Origin: Lachnoclostridium sp. UBA2905
GTDB taxonomy: Bacteria > Bacillota > Clostridia > Lachnospirales > Lachnospiraceae
Length of the DNA stretch: 19,217 nt
Assembly (NCBI GenBank): GCA_002349525.1
Contig: DEDL01000034.1
Coordinates: forward strand, 1-19,217
Direction: 5' to 3'
Part shown: one piece after another, positions 6,774 to 14,440 of the stretch
Layout of the letters: each line of letters starts with the position of its first letter
How positions within the stretch are numbered: the stretch's first letter is position 1
The notes under the pieces: model-generated
The model's input: only the letters and a program-made list of their open reading frames with translations
Told to the model about the DNA's origin: nothing
Databases searched by the model: none
Made by a program: the position numbers and the translations under genes

Positions 6774-8438
6774 TTATATATTCATATCAGCCTGATTACA
6801 TGCACTTACAAGAGCCTTGATACCTGATTTGATAATATCAGAATCTGTTCCTGCACCCCAGGCCATTTCACCATTTTCAAGTCTGATTCCCACATATGCT
6901 ATGGCATCACTGTTTGAACCGTGTGTGAGACTGTGCTCGGAATAATGTTCAATAACATACTTGCATCCAAGCTTGTTCTTAATTGCATTACTTACAGCAT
7001 CAAGACGTCCATTACCCTCTGCAGTTTCCTTTGAAATCCTGCCATCTACATCAAGGGTAACAACAGCTGTAATTCCATTGTTCTGAACGAAATGAGTCTC
7101 TGTCACATTTATAGGTGATGTAACATTAAGATATTTTTCCTCAAAGATTTTAAGTATCTCATCTGGCTTAAGCTCACTATGTGTATTGTCTGAAACACTC
7201 TTAACATGATAGGAGAAATGCTCACGCATCTCCTTAGGAAGTGCGTAACCAAAGTTCTGCTCAAGTATAAATCCAATTCCACCTTTTCCACTCTGGCTGT
7301 TAACACGGATAACATCCGCATCATATGTTCTTCCTATATCCTTAGGATCAATAGGAATATAAGGCACTGTCCACTTATGAAGCTTCTTTTCTTCTCTCCA
7401 CTTCATACCCTTTGCTATAGCATCCTGATGACTTCCTGAAAATGCTGCAAATACAAGTGCACCAGCATATGGTGATCTTTCATATACATGCATTCTTGTA
7501 ACTTTTTCATATAATTTTACGATTTCAGGCATATCTGAAAAATCAAGGTGTGGATCAACGCCATGGCTGTACATATTCATTGCAAGTGTTATAACATCCA
7601 CATTACCAGTTCTTTCTCCATTACCAAATAATGTTCCCTCAACTCTGTCAGCACCTGCAAGCATTGCAAACTCAGCATCTGCAACACCACAACCTCTGTC
7701 ATTATGTGGATGGACTGAAAGAATAACATTCTCTCTGTTTTTAAGATTATCACTCATGTATTCTATCTGGTTAGCATACACATGACTCATACTCATTGAA
7801 ACTGTAACAGGAAGATTAATGATAAGTGGTTTTTCCTTAGTTGGCTGTAATATATCAATAACTGCGTTACAAACCTCAAGGGCATATTCAGGTTCAGTAC
7901 CTGTAAAGCTTTCAGGGCTGTACTCGAATCTGAAATTACCATCATACTCATCAGCAAGCTTCTTAACAAGGCTTGCACCATCTGTTGCAATCTTCATTAT
8001 CTCTTCTTTATTTTTCTTAAATACCTGTTCTCTCTGAGCAACACTTGTTGAGTTATAAAAATGAACAATAGCATTCTTTGTTCCTTCAAGTGCATCAAAA
8101 GTTTTCTTAATTATATGCTCACGGCACTGTGTAAGAACCTGAACTGTTACATCATCAGGTATCATATTATTATCAATCAATGTACGGAGGAAATTGTACT
8201 CCGTATCGCTTGCTGCTGGGAAACCAACTTCAATTTCCTTGAATCCCACTTTAACTAGCATTTTGAAGAACTCCACTTTTTCTTCAAGACTCATAGGAAT
8301 AACCAGACTCTGGTTACCATCCCTTAAATCAACACTACACCAAATAGGCACTTTTTCAACATGATCTTTGTAGACCCATCTGTACTCTGGCTTTGGTGGA
8401 TTATAATATCCAATGCCATACTTAGTTGAATCCATCAT
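6774..8438 (-). CDS. leuA: 2-isopropylmalate synthase
   Basis: LeuA condenses acetyl-CoA with 2-oxoisovalerate, the committed and usually leucine-inhibited step. With the ATG at 8436-8438 the protein is 554 residues, and AAGGAGGG sits 7 nt upstream. A longer frame to 8483 starts inside the T-box leader and has no ribosome binding site. WCSVDLRDGNQSL (R39, D40) opens the TIM barrel, and HPHNDRGCG carries the metal-binding histidines. The last ~110 residues (from about THFVQNNGITAVVTLDVDG) resemble the LeuA regulatory dimer domain. The SVDLRDGNQSL form belongs to the longer yeast-like class of LeuA. Expression is probably controlled by the T-box leader upstream. Confidence 0.96.
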   Translation of the reverse strand: MMDSTKYGIGYYNPPKPEYRWVYKDHVEKVPIWCSVDLRDGNQSLVIPMSLEEKVEFFKMLVKVGFKEIEVGFPAASDTEYNFLRTLIDNNMIPDDVTVQVLTQCREHIIKKTFDALEGTKNAIVHFYNSTSVAQREQVFKKNKEEIMKIATDGASLVKKLADEYDGNFRFEYSPESFTGTEPEYALEVCNAVIDILQPTKEKPLIINLPVTVSMSMSHVYANQIEYMSDNLKNRENVILSVHPHNDRGCGVADAEFAMLAGADRVEGTLFGNGERTGNVDVITLAMNMYSHGVDPHLDFSDMPEIVKLYEKVTRMHVYERSPYAGALVFAAFSGSHQDAIAKGMKWREEKKLHKWTVPYIPIDPKDIGRTYDADVIRVNSQSGKGGIGFILEQNFGYALPKEMREHFSYHVKSVSDNTHSELKPDEILKIFEEKYLNVTSPINVTETHFVQNNGITAVVTLDVDGRISKETAEGNGRLDAVSNAIKNKLGCKYVIEHYSEHSLTHGSNSDAIAYVGIRLENGEMAWGAGTDSDIIKSGIKALVSACNQADMNI

Positions 8439-8492
8439 AACTATTCCCTCCTTATAAATTTCTGGCAGCATTAGAAAATGCACCCTTCTAAT

Positions 8493-8536
8493 AAAAAAAG
8501 TCCGGTCTCTTACAAATAAATATAAGAGACGAGACT
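8493..8536 (-). terminator. T-box attenuator terminator of the leu operon
   Basis: On the minus strand an AGTC..GTCTCTTA arm (8523-8536) pairs with TAAGAGAC..GACT (8499-8512), with one 2-nt internal mismatch, followed by seven T (8493-8499). The CTCTT of its 5' arm is also complementary to AAGAG just before the T-box core. The antiterminator and terminator are therefore mutually exclusive. Confidence 0.9.
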
Positions 8537-8861
8537 AATATACAATAAAACGTATACAGTACCCGCGGTACCACTCTTTTTGCCACATATGTGACCACTC
8601 ACTTAAACAGCTCCTGCTGTCCTTCCCTTGTAACGGTGGGTTTCCGGCATTCCCTACTAATGTCAATCTGTTCATATGTCGATTGTCAATGTAATCACAT
8701 TAATACCAATCAACCACAGCTAACCTTTTTGGAAATACGGCTCAAGGGCCAGTATACATATGCTACATTGCTGCTTCACACCTGCCAGCAGCTCTCTGAA
8801 AATGCACCTCACATGCTTTCTCCCTGTCACAGCCTTTTTCATTCTCCAAATAACGGTGACT
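8493..8861 (-). ncRNA. T-box riboswitch leader, leucine-type (specifier CUG)
   Basis: This leader senses uncharged tRNA and switches leuACDB on when leucine is short. The T-box core AGAGTGGTACCGCGGGT (8561-8577) is clear and is followed by the terminator. Upstream, Stem I shows GGCT..AGCC at its base with GTGA/GA kink-turn bases, the distal CAGAGAGC bulge, and an apical GGTGTGAA-GCAGC segment. In the 3' side of the specifier loop the sequence ATA-CTG-G-CCC places CTG (8750-8752) where the specifier triplet belongs, which is Leu. The RNA from promoter to T run is about 369 nt. Presence of the T-box is secure; the exact specifier is inferred from hand alignment. Confidence 0.93.
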
Positions 8862-8867
8862 TCTAAT

Positions 8868-8896
8868 AGCATACAACAGCAGATTTGATTTGTCAA
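8868..8896 (-). promoter_or_regulatory. leu operon promoter
   Basis: The minus strand reads TTGACA (8891-8896), 17 nt, then TATGCT (8868-8873, 4 of 6). The predicted start is about 8861, just before T-box Stem I, giving a leader of about 423 nt to leuA. The position relative to the T-box supports it. Confidence 0.75.
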
Positions 8897-9002
8897 ATTG
8901 TATTTTTGTTTGATAACTGTCACTTGTATTTTATTATAAGCGTCTCTCATTTTCTATTAACAATATATCGTTAGCCATATCAGCATTATCTCTACTTCTA
9001 TT
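8897..9002. other. cvpA to leu-promoter gap
   Basis: No gene and no clear intrinsic terminator for the upstream envelope operon is visible. A 24-bp imperfect direct repeat occurs at 8943-8966 and 8989-9012 (about 18 of 24 identical), the second copy covering the cvpA stop codon. The stretch is AT-rich, so the repeat could be chance. Confidence 0.3.
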
Positions 9003-9488
9003 CTAACAATATGTCTGCTGCCATTTTGCAACAATATACCACACCGGATTAAAATTGTTAATCCATACAAGCCAGTCGCTTTCAAGAAGCATGGCATATA
9101 TTTTTCCACCAATATCTGTTCCGGCAAAATAACCTGCCACACAAAATGCAACCCAGACAACAACTACACCATAAAACATGCCGCCGGCAATTCCCGCCAC
9201 CTTATTTAACTGGCTGGCAATGGGTATCCTGCATGCAAGATTAAGCACTCGTTCCACCATACCAAGTACAGCAAACACAATTCCTATAAGAGCAAAAAAT
9301 ACACCTGGAACAACATATTTCAATCCCATAGGAACTTTATTCATAAGCAGCGAACAGGCAAATACTGCAACAGCAATTCCAATCAGTGATCTTATAATCT
9401 TAAATATTGTTTTCACAAATCCTATTCTAAACCCATCATATATCATAGAAGCTATTATAATCAGGGCTATTATCTCAACTACGTTCAT
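9003..9488 (-). CDS. CvpA-family membrane protein
   Basis: The protein has 161 residues and about four hydrophobic segments (roughly 3-18, 29-50, 58-77 and 98-120). The N-terminal pattern of a helix, then YDGFRIGFVKTIFKIIRSLIG, is typical of the CvpA/colicin V production family. CvpA proteins sit in the cytoplasmic membrane; their biochemical role is not settled. The ATG at 9486-9488 is chosen because GGAGG lies 5 nt upstream, although the frame could extend to a TTG at 9500. It is the third gene of a minus-strand operon, 44 nt after the DUF5711-like gene. The operon context suggests a function at the envelope, but this is inference. Confidence 0.75.
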   Translation of the reverse strand: MNVVEIIALIIIASMIYDGFRIGFVKTIFKIIRSLIGIAVAVFACSLLMNKVPMGLKYVVPGVFFALIGIVFAVLGMVERVLNLACRIPIASQLNKVAGIAGGMFYGVVVVWVAFCVAGYFAGTDIGGKIYAMLLESDWLVWINNFNPVWYIVAKWQQTYC

Positions 9489-9532
9489 CAAATCCTCCAA
9501 AGTATATACACTTTTTTCAAAGTCTTATCAAA

Positions 9533-10714
9533 TTATTCACACAATTTAACTCTGTTTATTGCATTTGCGTCAATCACATAGTAAATATCAGAAGCCTTAC
9601 CCGGCAAAAAATACTCCGTCTCATTTTTCAAATTACAATCAAGCTTCACACTTCCATTAAATCGAACAATTCTTGCATTTACTGATGTTGAAAATATTAT
9701 CTCATCATTAGCCATACTTACTTTATCATAATCATATTCGATTTCCTGATTCAAAATATCTTTTCCCGTTGCATCAATAACCTTAATTGTTCTCGTTGAA
9801 TCCATATTGGAATTGTCCAGTATAAATCCCACATGTCCCCTGTCAGTCATTACACTTCTTATTTCCTGATTAAAGATCTCTGTATGTATTTCCTTAGGCT
9901 GTTTCATATTGGAATACAGTGAATATCCATTGTTAAGAAAAATGCACAAGGTATCATCATCTACAAATTCCAGTTTATTGGCAAATGAGTCCACGAAATT
10001 ACATCCACCTACAACACGGTTTTTATCCTGTCCAACCTCAGAAAAATTGTAGAAACATATATTACTTTCCGTAGTACTTCCATTCATATAGACATATGAA
10101 GTTACAAGGCTTTTGCCATCCGGCGACAATGCGATGTCCACAGGATAACCATCTGTAGATATATTGGTGGGAACTTCAACAAGAAGACTATTTGACGAAT
10201 CATACGGATTATACAGCCTTATTATATTAGAATCACTATCGTCAAGTACAACAGCAATCACACCCTGTGATGCTATCCTAACCATTGATACCGGATAATC
10301 CATATTAAGCACTGTTCCGGAGTCACTGCCATTGTATACATATACTTCTTTGCCACCATTATCAGCAATTACTACATTCTTACCACACACATCAATCATT
10401 GGATTTTTCATTTCATAACTGCCATTCCACAGAACTTTTCCTTTTTTGTCTATAGCAGAAGCACCATCCCTGCTATACTTTAACAAAGCCCCCTCGTAAG
10501 GCATATATTTTACTGTATTACCATCAGCCCTGTCAAAGGACTCCAGCTTTTCGTATCCATTATATGTTTTTGTTCTTATCATATTGTACAATAAAATACT
10601 AAGCATAAATAAAACAATTACGCCTAATATGGTTCCGCCAATTAATATAACCTTCTTTTTTGTTTTTTCTCTTTTTAATATAAACTCTTTACTTCTTTCG
10701 CTTAAAGTACCCAA
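9533..10714 (-). CDS. Membrane-anchored beta-propeller-like protein (DUF5711-like)
   Basis: The predicted protein has 393 residues. It has a short basic cytoplasmic head (about 1-20), one transmembrane helix (about 21-44) and an extracellular domain of about 345 residues. That domain is rich in short beta-strand repeats such as SAIDKKGKVLWNGSYEM, VDIALSPDGKSLVTSYVY and TIKVIDATGKDI, as in WD40/YVTN-type propellers. It resembles the DUF5711 proteins of Clostridia; that assignment is from memory, and no function is established. I chose TTG at 10712-10714 because AGAGGA lies 6 nt upstream and it is 16 nt after the preceding stop. The frame extends to a TTG at 10765, but that would overlap the upstream gene and lacks a good binding site. 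Confidence 0.7.
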   Translation of the reverse strand: MGTLSERSKEFILKREKTKKKVILIGGTILGVIVLFMLSILLYNMIRTKTYNGYEKLESFDRADGNTVKYMPYEGALLKYSRDGASAIDKKGKVLWNGSYEMKNPMIDVCGKNVVIADNGGKEVYVYNGSDSGTVLNMDYPVSMVRIASQGVIAVVLDDSDSNIIRLYNPYDSSNSLLVEVPTNISTDGYPVDIALSPDGKSLVTSYVYMNGSTTESNICFYNFSEVGQDKNRVVGGCNFVDSFANKLEFVDDDTLCIFLNNGYSLYSNMKQPKEIHTEIFNQEIRSVMTDRGHVGFILDNSNMDSTRTIKVIDATGKDILNQEIEYDYDKVSMANDEIIFSTSVNARIVRFNGSVKLDCNLKNETEYFLPGKASDIYYVIDANAINRVKLCE

Positions 10715-10730
10715 CTTTTTTCCTCTTTTT

Positions 10731-12248
10731 CTATTCTTTATCAGGCAGCCACAACCGCTGTCCAATCATTATTTTATCTGCATCTTCAAGATTGTTCAAT
10801 TCTTTTATTTTATCAGCATATTTTACTGATTTGTATATATTTTCGGCAATTTTCCCAAGATTATCGCCTTCTTTTACTATATAAAATGAATACCCTGCCG
10901 CACTTACAACTGCAGACTTCGCATCATTTTTTGAATCCGCGTTATCATCCTTACTGTCTTTATTGCTTGTGTCTGATGCATCGGCCTGACTGACCATATC
11001 ATTTGTACCTATCGTTTCATTCTGACCGGTTACTTCACTTGTATCTATCGCATCATCCTGACCGGCTTCATCGCTCGTATCTGATTCATCATTTTGACTT
11101 ACGATATCACTTGTATCTGCTCTATCATTTTGACTGGCTATATCACTTGTATCTGATGCATCATTTTGACTTGCGACATCACTTGTATCTGATTCATCAT
11201 TTTGACTTACGATATCACTTGTATCTGATATGCCATCCTGACTGTCCGCATTACTTGTAACTGATACATCATCCTGACTGTCCACGCCACTTGTTCCTGC
11301 CACGTCATTAGCAGCTGTTTTGGCCAGTATTCCAGCCGCATCAGATATTGTGGCAATATCCGGCATTGCTGTTGCATTCTGTACCGCTGCAATATCAGGC
11401 ATCTGCGTAATCTCTGCTTCAGCTCCAAACATATTGCCTGCATCGACAATCTCTTCAACTCCAGGTACCTTATCACCCCTGTTGATATTATTATAAATCA
11501 CCGTGGTTCCCACAACAATAGCAAGGGCAGCTGCCGCCATACCTGCTGTGTAAATATAATGGGCAATTTTCTTAATATCATGATTCTTCTGATGCTTGTT
11601 AAGTATATTCCTGATATCCTTAACCACCTGTTCATCTTTATCTGGTGTTTCATGACTCTCACCATTAATTGCAAGCATGTAATTATGCATGGTTTCATTT
11701 TTCTGATAATATATATAAAAGCCTTTTCTCTTAAGAAAATGATTATCTATGTAGTCATAAAATTCTTCTTCCTTTGCCGATATATCATATACCATAAACA
11801 AAAGATTCTTGCCGGTAAAATTATTACTATGAATTTTGATAAACTTACTATTACTTACCATGTCATTGCCATAACCAACATAGAGCCAGCCAACAATCTC
11901 CTCATCCTCATAATAATTCTTAATACCTTCATAGACCTTTGACCAGATTTCACTTGTAAATGACTCATCTGTATTCATTAAAAATCCATCAACCAGAACA
12001 AGTCCGTTAATAAATGTTTCCACATCATTTTCATTAACCGATTTCTTCCCTAGCAAAACAGCTATTTTAAAATCATCTTCTTCTCTTTTACCACTATTGT
12101 CATTCTCTCTGGATTGATGTTTTGCAGCATAATTTACAATCTCATTCCCCAGACCTTTTACAAATGTAATAACATAATCTTCCACGTATATCTTATGTAG
12201 TGCATCTATTTCTCCTACCTGACGAATATTTTTTGGCATATCACTCAT
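10731..12248 (-). CDS. LysM membrane protein with degenerate MPN/JAMM-like N-terminal domain
   Basis: The protein has 505 residues. Residues about 20-200 show a pattern like an MPN/JAMM domain: KIAVLLGK (61-68) and EIVGWLYVGYG (117-127), where active enzymes have GWYHSHP, then NLLFMVYD (148-155). Both zinc histidines are replaced (Y123, G125), so it would be catalytically dead. A single membrane helix lies at about 227-254, followed by a disordered acidic/Ser/Thr region with ten 12-residue repeats (319-438) and a C-terminal LysM domain (about 452-502, FYIVKEGDNLGKIAENIY). LysM binds peptidoglycan, so the C terminus should be outside. The start ATG at 12246-12248 has AGGAGG 9 nt upstream. The MPN relation is inferred by eye. 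Confidence 0.75.
   Translation of the reverse strand: MSDMPKNIRQVGEIDALHKIYVEDYVITFVKGLGNEIVNYAAKHQSRENDNSGKREEDDFKIAVLLGKKSVNENDVETFINGLVLVDGFLMNTDESFTSEIWSKVYEGIKNYYEDEEIVGWLYVGYGNDMVSNSKFIKIHSNNFTGKNLLFMVYDISAKEEEFYDYIDNHFLKRKGFYIYYQKNETMHNYMLAINGESHETPDKDEQVVKDIRNILNKHQKNHDIKKIAHYIYTAGMAAAALAIVVGTTVIYNNINRGDKVPGVEEIVDAGNMFGAEAEITQMPDIAAVQNATAMPDIATISDAAGILAKTAANDVAGTSGVDSQDDVSVTSNADSQDGISDTSDIVSQNDESDTSDVASQNDASDTSDIASQNDRADTSDIVSQNDESDTSDEAGQDDAIDTSEVTGQNETIGTNDMVSQADASDTSNKDSKDDNADSKNDAKSAVVSAAGYSFYIVKEGDNLGKIAENIYKSVKYADKIKELNNLEDADKIMIGQRLWLPDKE
10935..11294 (-). repeat. Ten in-frame 36-bp repeats in the LysM protein gene
   Basis: The coding sequence repeats with a 36-bp period, encoding ten 12-residue units of the type TSDIVSQNDESD (residues 319-438). 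The inner units (about 11010-11220) are nearly identical at DNA level, while the outer units have diverged. The segment links the membrane helix to the LysM domain and looks like an extended acidic spacer. Confidence 0.9.
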
Positions 12249-12277
12249 GTCAGTCCACCTCCTGAAACTATACATTC

Positions 12278-12306
12278 ACAATAGCACTATTTTCAAAATA
12301 TGTCAC
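12278..12306 (-). promoter_or_regulatory. Promoter of the LysM-DUF5711-cvpA operon
   Basis: The minus strand has GTGACA (12301-12306, 5 of 6), 17 nt, then TATTGT (12278-12283, 4 of 6). A start near 12271 would leave a leader of about 23 nt that includes the AGGAGG site. Fit is moderate. Confidence 0.5.
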
Positions 12307-12513
12307 TTTTAATACGTTTATGTTTTTTTTCATTTTTCAGCATTTTATATTGTATATCTGCTTATTTCGCTTATTACTTTTCATAAAAAGCAACAATAAT
12401 GCCCTATTATGTCACAAGATGCGATGTAAAATTACTGCGATAGTACTAATAATCCTTTTTCTGCCAATACTTACATATGTAGAAAGCAAATTTTATCACA
12501 AAGGAGGTATATT
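12307..12513. other. Divergent intergenic region between the LysM operon and yyaC
   Basis: This AT-rich stretch should contain the yyaC promoter. I could not find a convincing sigma-A, sigma-F or sigma-G box pair at the right distance. AAGGAGG at 12501-12507 is the yyaC ribosome binding site. A plus-strand frame from 12320 runs into yyaC but lacks a ribosome binding site and is not called. Confidence 0.4.
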
Positions 12514-13035
12514 TTGGTCACCTATTATAATCCTCAAAAAAAGAATGCATTAAATGAATTCTGTTATCATCTCACAACTCTCATCAACGAAGAAAATGCA
12601 TATTCTAAAGACATTGTAATTGTCTGTATAGGATCAGACAGGGCAACCGGAGATTGTCTGGGGCCCCTGATTGGGGACAAACTTTCAAAGTACGGAACAT
12701 CATTTCACGTATATGGAACACTAAATGAGCCCGTCCACGCGAAAAACCTTACAAAAACTCTCCACACCATCAAATCAAATTATAAAAAACCATTTATCAT
12801 TGCAATTGATGCATCTCTTGGAATAAGCAGACACGTAGGCTATGTTTCTGTATTCAAGGGTTCACTCAGACCAGGTATTGGCGTCAACAAATCACTTCCT
12901 GATGTTGGAGATATATCTATAACAGGAATAGTAAATGAAGCCGGCTCCTATGGTCATATTCTCATACAGAATACACGTCTTTCTCTTGTAATGACTCTCG
13001 TAGATTTTATATGTGAAGGTCTGCTTTGCAGTTAA
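12514..13035 (+). CDS. yyaC: Putative spore protease YyaC
   Basis: YyaC belongs to the DUF1256/GPR-like spore protein family. The family is tied to endospore formation or germination, though its substrate is not well defined. The 173-residue protein carries VIVCIGSDRATGDCLGPLIGDKL (about residues 33-55, split here only for description), YGTLNEPVHA, IIAIDASLG and LPDVGDISITGIVNEAG, all in the order seen in the family. The start is TTG (12514-12516) with AAGGAGG 6 nt upstream. It is the only plus-strand gene in the window. Its presence indicates that the organism, or its recent ancestors, form spores. Its TAA overlaps the opposing gene's stop codon. Confidence 0.9.
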   Translation: MVTYYNPQKKNALNEFCYHLTTLINEENAYSKDIVIVCIGSDRATGDCLGPLIGDKLSKYGTSFHVYGTLNEPVHAKNLTKTLHTIKSNYKKPFIIAIDASLGISRHVGYVSVFKGSLRPGIGVNKSLPDVGDISITGIVNEAGSYGHILIQNTRLSLVMTLVDFICEGLLCS

Positions 13036-14372
13036 TATTTTGAAAGATACATTGCACCTCTAAGTTCAGCTGCACTAATTTTCCTTCCCCATACAATTCT
13101 GCAGGTATTTCCATAATTACACTCTGCAGCAATAATATAGTTTTTGTGTTTTTCAACAATTATAACTGAATGTCCACTGGATGATCCCGCAGAATATCTT
13201 ACATGGTCTCCTACACGTGCCTTACTAAAAGACCTGTGTGTTTTAGTCACTTTATTACCAAAAATCTTATCACTTAACAAACTTGCAAAGCCATAGCACT
13301 GATAGCCTCTTATATGATTTGCCTTATCAATGTGCATATTACAGGTTGACGTCACTCCATATTGATTAAGCCTTCCACTATGATTACAAGGTTTTGAAGT
13401 AACATAATTACTTGTATCTTTTCCCTCTTTCACCTTGCGTCCTACATGATTCCAATACTTACCATTAGGAAACTTCTTCTTAAGCTGCATAAGCTTTTTA
13501 TAAACCTGCCGAGTTTTCATAGTTGTAACCTGTACAGGTTCAGATATAGAAGTAATCTCCCTGCCATTATTAACGCAGTAAGCCTGCACCTTATAATAAT
13601 AGTTCTTACCTGTCGAAAGACCCTTATTGGTGTAGGATACTGTTTTCTTATTTTTAATCGTTTTAATCTTCTTATAACCTGAATCTTCCTTAGTTGACCT
13701 AAGGACATAATATCCATCAGCCTTGGATATTTTCTTCCACTTTATAACAGCAGATGTTGATTTCTTGCGGTCAACTGTAATTACAGGTTTATTAAGTATT
13801 ACATATGACCTACCAGGATTAAGGGAATAATCATAGTTATAATCAGAATAGTCCCTGTTAGTAGATACTATATCATTTGTTATAACATTCTGTAATGGCC
13901 CATTGGCAAATGGGTTGTCCATATAATAAGGCGCACTTGTTGGCATTGGCACAGCAGTTGGCTGTGGCGCGATTGTTGGCATTACCACAGGAGTTGGATT
14001 CGGTGCCTGGGTAGGCTCTATTTCAGTCTCATCATATAACTTTTCATCATCTGTTATATTGAAAAGATATGTATACTCAAAACCATCATAAAGATAATAA
14101 TCCTTTGAAATTATATATGTATAATAAATCTCACCGGTTTCCCCACTTTTTCTTACATTAATTGTTGCAGTAATATCAACATAGTATGCTGTTTCACTAT
14201 CATACACCTTCTCTTTAGTTTCAGAATTAGTCTGGATAATCTCATCCTCAAGGTTCATATTAACAGCATAAACTATATCAGCACTGTTCAAATAAAGAAC
14301 AGGAAGCACCAAAAATAAGTATACAAGTATCAGCTTTTTAAATTTTCTCATACATTTCAAAACATCAGTCAT
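13032..14372 (-). CDS. Secreted FnIII-domain protein with C-terminal cysteine hydrolase-like domain
   Basis: The protein has 446 residues. It has an N-terminal signal peptide (basic 9-13, hydrophobic about 14-29, likely cleavage after VYA at 34-36) and an unrecognised domain to about 115. A Pro/Thr linker follows (about 120-148), then an FnIII domain (about 195-284, with VIKWKKISKADGYYVLRS and YYYKVQAY). The C-terminal domain (about 300-446) has QCYGFA (C359), GHSVII (H401) and ECNYGN (E417/N419). This Cys-His-polar arrangement resembles NlpC/P60 or CHAP peptidoglycan hydrolases; assignment is by pattern, not by alignment. ATG at 14370-14372 has GGAGG 9 nt upstream. Expected role is cell-wall cleavage or host/substrate-facing proteolysis (inference). 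Confidence 0.75.
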   Translation of the reverse strand: MTDVLKCMRKFKKLILVYLFLVLPVLYLNSADIVYAVNMNLEDEIIQTNSETKEKVYDSETAYYVDITATINVRKSGETGEIYYTYIISKDYYLYDGFEYTYLFNITDDEKLYDETEIEPTQAPNPTPVVMPTIAPQPTAVPMPTSAPYYMDNPFANGPLQNVITNDIVSTNRDYSDYNYDYSLNPGRSYVILNKPVITVDRKKSTSAVIKWKKISKADGYYVLRSTKEDSGYKKIKTIKNKKTVSYTNKGLSTGKNYYYKVQAYCVNNGREITSISEPVQVTTMKTRQVYKKLMQLKKKFPNGKYWNHVGRKVKEGKDTSNYVTSKPCNHSGRLNQYGVTSTCNMHIDKANHIRGYQCYGFASLLSDKIFGNKVTKTHRSFSKARVGDHVRYSAGSSSGHSVIIVEKHKNYIIAAECNYGNTCRIVWGRKISAAELRGAMYLSKY

Positions 14373-14440
14373 ATAACATATCCTCCATTCATATCATTTT
14401 AGTATCAGTTTTCCGTCACAACATCTTCACTATCAGATTT

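Noticed and set aside
8439..8483. Upstream extension of leuA to an ATG at 8483
   Set aside because: It lies between the attenuator and the clear AAGGAGGG site and has no binding site of its own; the ATG at 8436-8438 is ideally spaced.
8591..8866. Plus-strand frame opposite the T-box leader
   Set aside because: It is antisense to a structured RNA leader, has no binding site and no recognisable protein features.
10715..10765. Upstream extension of the DUF5711-like gene
   Set aside because: It would overlap the LysM gene by 35 nt and lacks a ribosome binding site; AGAGGA precedes the TTG at 10712-10714.
12320..12553. Plus-strand frame encoding a hydrophobic 77-residue peptide
   Set aside because: It has no ribosome binding site, low-complexity hydrophobic content and overlaps the well-supported start of yyaC in another frame.
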